DNA of 9,070 bases. It comes from Lachnospiraceae bacterium (GTDB taxonomy: Bacteria > Bacillota > Clostridia > Lachnospirales > Lachnospiraceae). The DNA lies in the NCBI GenBank assembly GCA_024691145.1, contig JAILNW010000095.1:1-9070 (forward strand), given 5' to 3'. This document shows positions 1-6,430 of this stretch, piece by piece; the first letter of the stretch is position 1; each line of letters opens with the position of its first letter. The position numbers were made by a program, and so were the translations under genes. The notes below the pieces were generated by a model, which saw only the letters and a program-made list of their open reading frames with translations, had not been told where the DNA came from and made no database searches.

Positions 1-265
1 TAACTATGGCCACGGTTTCCGAATAAACAACGTTGGTTCTGGTCTGTATACCAAACTTGTATCCATCATATAATCTGAATAATATGTATATCAAAAATAC
101 ATATATCATAATCAGCAGCCAGTATCCTTTGTAGAAGAACAGCTTCTGCTCATTAATGTAACCATAATACTCTACCCACGCCCATGAGAACGTAAGTGCC
201 AGCATGGTTGTTGCAATTGCACCCATTAAAAAAATCAATAATTTTCTTGCTTTATACTTATCCAT
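1..265 (-). CDS. Membrane protein N-terminus, probable polyprenyl glycosylphosphotransferase (sugar transferase), partial
   Basis: Only the first 88 codons are in the window; the rest lies beyond the left edge. The ATG at 265 follows a GAGAGG ribosome binding site about six bases upstream. The protein begins with a short basic stretch (MDKYKARK), then a hydrophobic helix at about residues 9-28, an aromatic-rich loop containing WAWVEYYGY, and a second helix at about 49-64. This is followed by LYDGYKFG and a stretch resembling the 'xYSE/Q' segment that leads into later helices. That arrangement matches, from memory, the N-terminal membrane part of sugar transferases that attach the first sugar phosphate to undecaprenyl phosphate in capsule or exopolysaccharide synthesis. 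The catalytic C-terminal domain is not visible, so the function is inferred. The gene starts 21 bases after the ABC-F gene stops, so the two are probably co-transcribed. The alternative is an unrelated small multi-pass membrane protein. Confidence 0.55.
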   Translation of the reverse strand, partial: MDKYKARKLLIFLMGAIATTMLALTFSWAWVEYYGYINEQKLFFYKGYWLLIMIYVFLIYILFRLYDGYKFGIQTRTNVVYSETVAIV

Positions 266-286
266 AATATCCTCTCACATATTACC

Positions 287-2098
287 CTATTTGTTATTCT
301 CAATCTGTTCAGCAAGTTCATTAAGATAAATCCATCTCTCTGTCTGATATTCAAGCTGTGCTTCAAGCTCTGCTTTCTTAGCCATAGTTTCATTAAGCTT
401 CACAAAGTCTGTAGAAAACTTAATGATATCCCCTTCCAGGCTTTTAATATCATTCTCAAGTTTTTCTATAATACCGTCAATTGCCTCATACTCCCTCTGT
501 TCATTATAGGAAAACTTAACCTTGCTGTCAGGCTTCTTCCAAGTATTCTTTGAGGCTGAATCAGAACTATCCTTTTTTTCATCCTCATATACTAATGATA
601 TATCTTTTTGGTGTGTTTTGTCAAATGCTATTCTATAATCACTATAACCACCTTCATATTGTACTATATCACCATCTTCAAAAGCAAATATTCTGTTTAC
701 CACTTTATCAAGAAAATATCTGTCGTGGGAAACAGTAATAACAATTCCGTCAAAACCTGATATATAGTCCTCAAGAATCGTCATGGTCTGTACGTCAAGG
801 TCATTTGTAGGCTCATCAAGTATTAATACATTTGGTGCCTCCATAAGTACTTTTAAAAGATATAACCTTCTTCTTTCTCCTCCAGATAGTTTCTCGATAA
901 CTGTATACTGCTTATCCGGAGTAAATAAGAATTTTTCAAGCATCTGTGATGCTGATATTCTGCCATCAACTGTAAGTATATATTCTGCTGTCTCTTTAAT
1001 ATAGTCAATTACCTTTAACTTTTCATCCATATATTCATTTTCCTGTGAAAAGTAGCCTATCTTAACTGTCTGTCCTATCTCAACAGTTCCTTCATCAGGC
1101 TGCAGGTATCCAGTAATTATCTTAAGGAGTGTTGATTTTCCCTGACCATTATTACCGATAATACCTATACGGTCATTTTTCAGAAAAATATATGTAAAAT
1201 CCTTAATTATGCATCTGTCTCCAAAGGATTTTTTTATATTATTAAGTTCAATTGTTTTCTTTCCCATTCTTGAAGAAACCGAATTCATCTCTAATTTCTT
1301 CTCTTCCACAGGCTTTTCCCTGTTTTTAAGATTCTCAAATCTTTCTATATGAGCTTTCTGCTTAGTTGAACGTGCCCTTGCACCTCTCATCATCCACTCA
1401 AGCTCAGTGCGGTAAAGACTTTTTGCTTTTCTTTCAGTAGCAAGAATCATTTCTTCCCTTTGAGCTTTTAAACGTATATATTCACTATATCCGCCTTCGT
1501 AAGTGTAGATTTTTCCTTTGTCAAGCTCGATTATTTTATTAGTAACCTTATCCAGAAAATATCTGTCGTGGGTAATCATTATAAGAGCGCCTTTAAAATT
1601 CTTAAGATAATCCTCAAGCCAGGCTGCCATCTCACTGTCAAGATGGTTTGTAGGCTCGTCAAGTACCAGAACTTCCTTTGCACTAATAAGAGTTCGTGCA
1701 AGTGCTACCCTTTTCTTTTCTCCTCCAGATAAGTTTTCTACCCCATTTTCAAAGTCTTTTATTCCAAGACGGTTTAACATGCTTTTAGCTTTACCTTCAT
1801 TTTCCCACACAACACTGTCAGACTTTTTATCATATAAAACGTTCTGCAAAATGTTTTTACTTGAATCAAACTCAGGTATCTGGGCAAGATAAGAAATAAA
1901 TATATTATTAGCGCATGTTTTCTTACCCTCATCAGCTTCTTCCAAACCCGCAACTATTTTTAACAATGTAGATTTACCAGTACCATTAATACCGATAAGT
2001 CCAATCTTATCCTTCTCATCTATTCCAAAACTAATGTTATCGAACAGATTCTTTTCCCCATATCCTTTTGAAATATTCTCAAAATTCAATAAATTCAT
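287..2098 (-). CDS. ABC-F family ATPase, Uup-like (two ABC domains plus C-terminal coiled coil)
   Basis: This is a soluble tandem-ATPase protein of the ABC-F class, which acts on ribosomes or nucleic acid rather than in transport; no membrane segment is present. Domain 1 has Walker A GINGTGKST at 36-44, signature LSGGEKKR at 123-130, Walker B plus D-loop VLVLDEPTNHLD at 143-154 and switch His177. The inter-domain linker at about 190-280 has the basic ABC-F pattern around GARARSTKQKAH. Domain 2 has GNNGQGKST at 315-323, LSGGERRR at 404-411, VLILDEPTNDLD at 424-435 and His458. Residues about 528-603 form a charged coiled coil beginning with SYNEQREYEAI, the C-terminal domain typical of Uup. Length 603 fits a full Uup-like member, and both ATP sites look intact. 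The ATG is preceded by GGTGAG very close by and by AAGGA further upstream. Uup members have been linked to ribosome function and to precise transposon excision; which applies here is not visible. A resistance role is less likely given the Uup-type tail. Confidence 0.9.
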   Translation of the reverse strand: MNLLNFENISKGYGEKNLFDNISFGIDEKDKIGLIGINGTGKSTLLKIVAGLEEADEGKKTCANNIFISYLAQIPEFDSSKNILQNVLYDKKSDSVVWENEGKAKSMLNRLGIKDFENGVENLSGGEKKRVALARTLISAKEVLVLDEPTNHLDSEMAAWLEDYLKNFKGALIMITHDRYFLDKVTNKIIELDKGKIYTYEGGYSEYIRLKAQREEMILATERKAKSLYRTELEWMMRGARARSTKQKAHIERFENLKNREKPVEEKKLEMNSVSSRMGKKTIELNNIKKSFGDRCIIKDFTYIFLKNDRIGIIGNNGQGKSTLLKIITGYLQPDEGTVEIGQTVKIGYFSQENEYMDEKLKVIDYIKETAEYILTVDGRISASQMLEKFLFTPDKQYTVIEKLSGGERRRLYLLKVLMEAPNVLILDEPTNDLDVQTMTILEDYISGFDGIVITVSHDRYFLDKVVNRIFAFEDGDIVQYEGGYSDYRIAFDKTHQKDISLVYEDEKKDSSDSASKNTWKKPDSKVKFSYNEQREYEAIDGIIEKLENDIKSLEGDIIKFSTDFVKLNETMAKKAELEAQLEYQTERWIYLNELAEQIENNK

Positions 2099-2125
2099 AA
2101 CTCACCAGTTTTTCCTTAATATCAC

Positions 2126-2155
2126 GCATACCCAGTCTTAAGTGGCTGGGTATGC
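2126..2155 (-). terminator. 10-bp inverted repeat between the ACT gene and the ABC-F gene; weak terminator or processing hairpin
   Basis: GCATACCCAG at 2126-2135 pairs perfectly with CTGGGTATGC at 2146-2155, leaving a 10-base loop. The hairpin lies 14 bases after the ACT-gene stop and 27 bases before the ABC-F ATG, where the end of the ior operon is expected. On the minus strand the stem is followed by GTGATATT, which is not a proper U-tract, so termination may be partial and some read-through into the ABC-F gene is likely. I saw no convincing promoter of its own for the ABC-F gene in the 71-base gap. Confidence 0.5.
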
Positions 2156-2169
2156 ATATATTAATTATT

Positions 2170-2601
2170 TTATCCATTAATTTTTACTGCTTCATCATTG
2201 CAAACAAGTTCGAATCCTTTGTCAAGAAGAGTCTTAACACCCTTTTCAACATCTGTTATCTTCATAATAATTGAAGCATCCTTATTAGTTGCAAGAGCAT
2301 ACATATACTCAATACTTATGTTCATGTCTGCAAAGCAATTAAGTAATTGTGAAAGATTTCCCATCTCATTGGCAACCTTAACAGCTATAACTTCTGTTAT
2401 CATTGCTGAAAATCCAGCTTCTTTAAGAACTGTCTTTGCCTTTTTAGGATCAGAAACTATCATTCTTAACATACCATAATCTGATGTATCTGCAAGGCTA
2501 AGGGAAATGATATTAATCCGGTTTTCTGCAAGCTTCTGTGCAACCTCGCCAAGACTTCCTTCCCTGTTTTCAATAAATACTGATAATTGTTTAATAGTCA
2601 T
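2170..2601 (-). CDS. Tandem ACT-domain protein (probable amino acid-binding regulator)
   Basis: The 143-residue protein is made almost entirely of two ACT domains, at about 1-66 and 70-140. The first opens with the typical beta strand and turn KQLSVFIENREGSLGEV, in which the Gly-Ser-Leu after strand 1 is the usual ligand-contact turn. The second repeats the fold from VIAVKVANEMGNLSQLL, with IEYMYA as a later strand. ACT domains bind small ligands, most often amino acids, at dimer interfaces. No catalytic or DNA-binding domain is attached, so the protein probably acts by binding a partner. It is the last gene of the iorA-iorB-ligase unit, 23 bases after the ligase stop, with a strong GGAGGT site seven bases before the ATG. 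Stand-alone ACT proteins commonly accompany this type of phenylacetate-CoA ligase, so sensing an aromatic amino acid is the natural inference. Its target is unknown. Confidence 0.87.
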   Translation of the reverse strand: MTIKQLSVFIENREGSLGEVAQKLAENRINIISLSLADTSDYGMLRMIVSDPKKAKTVLKEAGFSAMITEVIAVKVANEMGNLSQLLNCFADMNISIEYMYALATNKDASIIMKITDVEKGVKTLLDKGFELVCNDEAVKING

Positions 2602-2624
2602 ACTAATTACCTCCAGTCTGTGGA

Positions 2625-3923
2625 TTATATTAAGTTTCTCTTATCAATTACTCTCTTTGCTTTTCCTTCACTTCTTTCGATTGTCTTAGGCTCAACAAGT
2701 TTTACCTTTACTGCAAGACCAAGTGCCTGCTGTAATGTATGTGCAATCTTCTTAGTAAGGTCTTCAAGTTTTCTGATTTCATCCGAGAAAAATGCTTCAT
2801 CAACTTCAACCCATACTTCAAGGTTATCAAGATTATTAACTCTGTCTACTATCATCAGGTAGTGAGGGCTGGTTTCTCCCATTTCCATAAGTGCTGCTTC
2901 AATCTGAGATGGGAATACATTTACACCTCTAATTACAAGCATGTCATCTGTACGGCCTTTGAATCTTGAAATTCTTGCAAGAGTACGTCCACACTGACAT
3001 TTTTCATAAGTAATACTTGTAAGGTCTTTTGTTCTATATCGGAATAATGGCAATGCTTCCTTAGTAAGTGTAGTAAATACAAGTTCACCGAGTTCGCCTT
3101 CCTTACATGGCTCAAGTGTATCAGGATTAAGTACCTCTGGCAAGAAATGGTCTTCATAAATATGCATACCTGCATGGTACTTACAATCTGCTGCAACACC
3201 AGGTCCCATAACTTCACTAAGACCATAGATATCATGTGCTGTAATATTAAGTTTAGTTTCAATTCTGTTACGCATCTCCTCTGTCCAAGGCTCAGCACCA
3301 AGAACAGCTGTTTTAAGCTTAATCTTATCAAGCTTTCCTGCTTCCTCAAGAGCGTCTATTATGTGTAACAAATATGATGGTGTACATGCAATTGCAGTAC
3401 ATTCAAAGTCTTCCATCATAGTAATCTGCTTCTTAGTATTACCTGTTGACATAGGTATAACTGTAGCACCAAGATTCTCAGCACCATAATGAAGTCCCAT
3501 ACCACCTGTAAACAGTCCATATCCGTATGAAATCTGCATTCTGTCTTCTTTTGAAATGCCTGCCATAGCAAGAACTCTTGCTACACACTCCTGCCATATA
3601 GCTATATCTTTTCTTGTATAACCAACAACAGTTGCTTTTCCAGTTGTTCCAGATGATGCATGAATTCTTACAACTTCTGACTTAGGAACTGCAAACAATC
3701 CAAATGGATAGTTGTCTCTTAAATCCTGTTTTGTTGTAAATGGAAGTTTATTAAGGTCTTCAATTCCCTTGATGTCTCCTGGCTCAATTCCCAAAGCCTG
3801 CATCTTTTTTCTGTAAAATTCTACATTATGATATACTCTTGATACCATTTTTACAAGACGAGCACTCTGGAGATTTCTCATCTCGTCACGGCTCATACAC
3901 TCTTTTGCCTCATTCCAAATCAT
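2625..3923 (-). CDS. paaK: Phenylacetate-CoA ligase (aryl acetate-CoA ligase, PaaK family)
   Basis: This is an adenylate-forming enzyme that activates an aryl acetate with ATP and CoA to give aryl-acetyl-CoA, AMP and pyrophosphate; the reverse reaction is chemically possible. The ATP/AMP-binding loop SSGTTGK is at 90-96, the adenine-site motif YGLSE at 233-237, and the ribose-contacting Asp in FRYRTKD at about 300. The hinge region GRTDDML at 323-329 is followed by IRGVNVFPSQIE. The C-terminal lid contains SEGKAKR with probable catalytic Lys421. Length 432 is normal for PaaK-like ligases, and every expected motif is present. A GGAGG site lies six bases before the ATG, and the gene begins 17 bases after iorB ends. 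The neighbours are indolepyruvate oxidoreductase subunits rather than the aerobic paaABCDE oxygenase genes. The substrate is therefore probably phenylacetate, 4-hydroxyphenylacetate or indoleacetate within an anaerobic aromatic amino acid route; exact specificity cannot be read from sequence. Confidence 0.93.
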   Translation of the reverse strand: MIWNEAKECMSRDEMRNLQSARLVKMVSRVYHNVEFYRKKMQALGIEPGDIKGIEDLNKLPFTTKQDLRDNYPFGLFAVPKSEVVRIHASSGTTGKATVVGYTRKDIAIWQECVARVLAMAGISKEDRMQISYGYGLFTGGMGLHYGAENLGATVIPMSTGNTKKQITMMEDFECTAIACTPSYLLHIIDALEEAGKLDKIKLKTAVLGAEPWTEEMRNRIETKLNITAHDIYGLSEVMGPGVAADCKYHAGMHIYEDHFLPEVLNPDTLEPCKEGELGELVFTTLTKEALPLFRYRTKDLTSITYEKCQCGRTLARISRFKGRTDDMLVIRGVNVFPSQIEAALMEMGETSPHYLMIVDRVNNLDNLEVWVEVDEAFFSDEIRKLEDLTKKIAHTLQQALGLAVKVKLVEPKTIERSEGKAKRVIDKRNLI

Positions 3924-3940
3924 ACCTTACCTCCATTAGT

Positions 3941-4525
3941 TTATTTTATATTAAATCCAACTTCAAATGCTTTTTTATTAATCTCGATTGTCTTAGGAGG
4001 AACAGTTTTTTCAATAACTTCCATCCAGTCTTCTTTTGAGAAATCCATATGCTGTGCTGCAATACCAAGTACAATTATGTTAAATACTCTGTTATTGCCA
4101 AGTTTCTTAGCTTCCTTTGCAGCATCAACTGTTATTATCTTATGGTCTTTCTTAAGATTTTCAATGATGTTTTCAGGATACTTAGCTGCACCTATAACAA
4201 CAGGCATTGGATCAATCTTAACATCATTAATAATCATTACACCATCTTTTTTAAGGAAATGTGCATATCTAAGTGCTTCAAGCTGTTCAAATGCTATAAT
4301 AACATCAGCCTGTCCTTCTTCTACAATTGCTTCTGCAACATTTTCACCATATCTTACATATGTTACAACGCTTCCTCCACGCTGTGCCATACCGTGTACT
4401 TCTGATAATTTTACATCATATCCGGCATGAAGAGTCATACCACCTAATATTCTACTTGTAAGCAATGTTCCCTGTCCGCCAACGCCTACAATCATTATAT
4501 TTTTTGTTATCATATCGTTAACCAT
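3941..4525 (-). CDS. iorB: Indolepyruvate:ferredoxin oxidoreductase, beta subunit
   Basis: This is the small subunit of the cytoplasmic aryl-pyruvate ferredoxin oxidoreductase, homologous to the gamma domain of pyruvate:ferredoxin oxidoreductase. At 194 residues it has the usual IorB length. The N-terminal motif GVGGQG at 14-19 is followed by LLTSRILG, and the conserved SEVHGMAQRGGSV lies at 41-53. It is 16 bases downstream of the iorA stop, in the standard iorA-iorB order, and the two subunits form one complex. The start is not settled. The ATG at 4525 has AAAGG only two bases upstream, which is unusually tight. The ATG at 4513 (residue 5, giving MITKNIMIVGVGGQG) would have the same site about 14 bases away and matches more closely where the family tends to begin. 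I keep the longer form. Function is secure; the first four residues are not. Confidence 0.93.
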   Translation of the reverse strand: MVNDMITKNIMIVGVGGQGTLLTSRILGGMTLHAGYDVKLSEVHGMAQRGGSVVTYVRYGENVAEAIVEEGQADVIIAFEQLEALRYAHFLKKDGVMIINDVKIDPMPVVIGAAKYPENIIENLKKDHKIITVDAAKEAKKLGNNRVFNIIVLGIAAQHMDFSKEDWMEVIEKTVPPKTIEINKKAFEVGFNIK

Positions 4526-4541
4526 GACCTTTCTGTAATTA

Positions 4542-6281
4542 TTACAATTCTACTTTCTTAATTGCACCGAATTTACATAACTGGGCACATAAACTACATC
4601 CGTTACATAAAGTATCATTTATCTTAATACTTCCATCTTCGTTCTTAGTTATAGCAGGACATCCTGGCTGCATACACTGTCCACAGTGCTTACATAATTC
4701 TGGATCTGCTTCATACTGAACTGTTACTGGTGCTTTGCTAAGAAGTACACATGGAGTCTTAGTTATAATAACTGAAATCTCGTCCTTTGCAACTTCTTCT
4801 TTAACAACTCTTGTAAGTTCTTCTGTATCAAATGCATTAACTTCAACTACGTTCTTAATGCCAAGTGATCTGCAAAGATCTGGTATGCTGATGGCTGGAA
4901 CAACTTCTCCCTTGAGAGTCTTTCCTGTTGCAGCATGGTCCTGATGACCTGTCATACCTGTTGTTGAGTTGTCAAGTATCATAACTGTTCCTGTTCCCTG
5001 ATTATATACCATATTAACAAGAGAGTTAATTCCTGTATGCATAAATGTTGAATCGCCGATTACAGCAACCCAATTCTTGATATAATCTTTTCCTTTTGCC
5101 TTTTCCATACCATGAAGTGAGCTTATACTTGCACCCATACAGATAACTGTATCTACAACGCTAAGTGGTGCTACTGCTCCAAGTGTATAGCATCCTATAT
5201 CACCTGCTGCATGTATCTTAAGTTTCTTAAGAACTGTATACACGCTTCTGTGTGGACATCCTGGGCAAAGAATAGGTGGTCTTGCTGGAGCTTTAGCTGG
5301 CTCTGCAATATCTAATTCTTCTTTTCCAATTGCTTTTCTGATCATGTTGGCACTGTACTCACCCTGAACTGTGAATATCTCTTTACCAATTGCCTTAATT
5401 CCCCATGATTTAACCTGCTCTTCAATAACTGGCTCAAGTTCTTCTACGATATAGAGTGTATCTACTTTTGAAGCAAATTCTTCTATGAGTTTTCTTGGCA
5501 ATGGATGAACAATACCAAGTTTGAGAACTGATGCATTAGGAAGTGCTTCCTTTACATATGTGTAAGGAATTCCTGATGTAATTATACCGATCTTTGTATC
5601 ATTATATTCAACCTTATTGATAGGGAAATCGCATCCATCTGCAATAAGTTTATTATTTCTTTCTTCAACCACAAGATGTCTCATCTTTGCATTACCAGGC
5701 ATCATAACGTTCTTTGCAGCATTTCTCTCATATGGTCTGTCTTCAATCTCCTGTCTGTCGCAAAGTTCTACTAATCCCTGTGAATGTGCAAGTCTTGTTG
5801 TTGTTCTTAATATAACTGGAGTATCATACTTCTCTGATAATTCGAAAGCAAACTTAGTGAAGTCTTTTGCTTCCTGGCTGTCAGAAGGCTCGATAACAGG
5901 TACCTGTGCTGCTCTTGCTACACATCTTGTGTCCTGCTCGTTCTGAGAACTATACAAGCCTGGATCATCTGCTGCAACCATTACAAGTCCGCCGTTAACG
6001 CCCATGTATGCAACAGTGTATAATGGATCACTTGCAACGTTAACTCCTACGTGCTTCATGGAAGCCATAGCTCTTACACCACTTATAGATGCACCTATAG
6101 CAACTTCCATGGCAACCTTCTCATTAGGAGACCACTCTGCATATATCTCATCATACTTTACTATATTCTCACTTATCTCAGTACTAGGTGTTCCCGGATA
6201 AGCAGCTGAAACCTTAACGCCTGCTTCATAAGCACCTCTGGCTATGGCAGCATTACCTAACATTATCTGTTTATTAGCCAC
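4542..6281 (-). CDS. iorA: Indolepyruvate:ferredoxin oxidoreductase, alpha subunit (TPP and Fe-S)
   Basis: This is the large catalytic subunit that oxidatively decarboxylates aryl-pyruvates (indolepyruvate, phenylpyruvate, hydroxyphenylpyruvate) to aryl-acetyl-CoA with reduction of ferredoxin, or runs the reductive carboxylation in reverse. The N-terminal pyrimidine-type domain shows AYPGTPSTEI at 27-36 and NEKVAMEVA from 53. The pyrophosphate half has CPGCPHR from 339 and the thiamine diphosphate/Mg motif GDS at 409-411, closing with DN at 437-438. The C-terminus carries two 4Fe-4S sites: Cys530/533/536/541, with one extra residue before the last Cys-Pro, and Cys559/562/565/569. Length 579 is normal. 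The start is GTG at 6281 with AAAGGA ten bases upstream; the nearer ATG at 6291 is out of frame and stops after five codons. It is the first gene of the operon, behind a consensus promoter and a leader hairpin. Confidence 0.95.
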   Translation of the reverse strand: MANKQIMLGNAAIARGAYEAGVKVSAAYPGTPSTEISENIVKYDEIYAEWSPNEKVAMEVAIGASISGVRAMASMKHVGVNVASDPLYTVAYMGVNGGLVMVAADDPGLYSSQNEQDTRCVARAAQVPVIEPSDSQEAKDFTKFAFELSEKYDTPVILRTTTRLAHSQGLVELCDRQEIEDRPYERNAAKNVMMPGNAKMRHLVVEERNNKLIADGCDFPINKVEYNDTKIGIITSGIPYTYVKEALPNASVLKLGIVHPLPRKLIEEFASKVDTLYIVEELEPVIEEQVKSWGIKAIGKEIFTVQGEYSANMIRKAIGKEELDIAEPAKAPARPPILCPGCPHRSVYTVLKKLKIHAAGDIGCYTLGAVAPLSVVDTVICMGASISSLHGMEKAKGKDYIKNWVAVIGDSTFMHTGINSLVNMVYNQGTGTVMILDNSTTGMTGHQDHAATGKTLKGEVVPAISIPDLCRSLGIKNVVEVNAFDTEELTRVVKEEVAKDEISVIITKTPCVLLSKAPVTVQYEADPELCKHCGQCMQPGCPAITKNEDGSIKINDTLCNGCSLCAQLCKFGAIKKVEL

Positions 6282-6291
6282 TTTTATTCAT

Positions 6292-6297
6292 TCCTTT
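6292..6297 (-). promoter_or_regulatory. Ribosome binding site of iorA (supports the GTG start)
   Basis: AAAGGA sits ten bases before the GTG at 6281. The only nearby ATG (6291) directly abuts the site and opens a frame of five codons, so GTG is the better start for iorA. The next in-frame ATG, at 6263, lacks a suitably spaced site. Confidence 0.7.
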
Positions 6298-6311
6298 CGA
6301 TTAACTTATTT

Positions 6312-6346
6312 TAAGCAGATAGCAATATTATATTACCATCTGCTTA
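6312..6346 (-). promoter_or_regulatory. 16-bp hairpin in the predicted iorA leader RNA
   Basis: Bases 6312-6327 pair with 6331-6346 over sixteen consecutive positions around a three-base loop. The outer nine pairs (TAAGCAGAT / ATCTGCTTA) are perfect. The inner seven are Watson-Crick except two positions, 6321/6337 and 6323/6335. These are U-G and G-U wobbles in minus-strand RNA but A-C mismatches in plus-strand RNA, so the fold favours the iorA transcript. It would begin about a dozen bases after the predicted transcription start and end about 14 bases before the ribosome binding site. No U-tract follows, so it is not a plain terminator. It may stabilise the mRNA or bind a regulator; the role is inferred. 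Confidence 0.6.
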
Positions 6347-6364
6347 TTATTAATATCATTTCTA

Positions 6365-6394
6365 ATTATACAACTATTATAGTAGTATTGTCAA
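6365..6394 (-). promoter_or_regulatory. Sigma-A type promoter of the iorA-iorB-paaK-ACT operon
   Basis: On the minus strand a perfect -35 box TTGACA (6394-6389) is separated by 18 bases from a perfect -10 box TATAAT (6370-6365). Transcription should start near 6358, giving a leader of about 75 bases before the iorA GTG. The site lies between the lipoprotein stop and iorA, so the ior operon is independently expressed. The next three genes have no comparable promoter in their 16-23 base spacers. Confidence 0.82.
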
Positions 6395-6430
6395 ATGAAT
6401 ATAAACTTTGATACCAAGCCATCAACATAT

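Noticed and set aside
550..1004. Short plus-strand open frames opposite the ABC-F gene
   Set aside because: They are antisense to conserved ATPase motifs (signature and Walker B of domain 2) and have no independent coding evidence.
2933..3349. 138-codon minus-strand open frame inside the ligase gene
   Set aside because: It lies entirely within paaK in another frame, has no ribosome binding site and gives a low-complexity translation without motifs. paaK itself has all family motifs.
4049..4430. Two overlapping plus-strand open frames of about 118 codons opposite iorB
   Set aside because: They are antisense shadows of a well-supported gene. Their translations are rich in Cys, Tyr, Ile and Ser with no domain, and no ribosome binding site is evident.
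6274..6291. Five-codon ATG frame overlapping the iorA GTG start, considered as a leader peptide
   Set aside because: Its ATG directly abuts the purine-rich site, leaving no spacing for initiation, and the five codons include no aromatic residue that would suggest attenuation.
6408..6425. TTGAT/ATCAA inverted repeat after the second lipoprotein gene, considered as its terminator
   Set aside because: The stem is only five AT-rich pairs plus one wobble with a poor U-tract, which is too weak to call.
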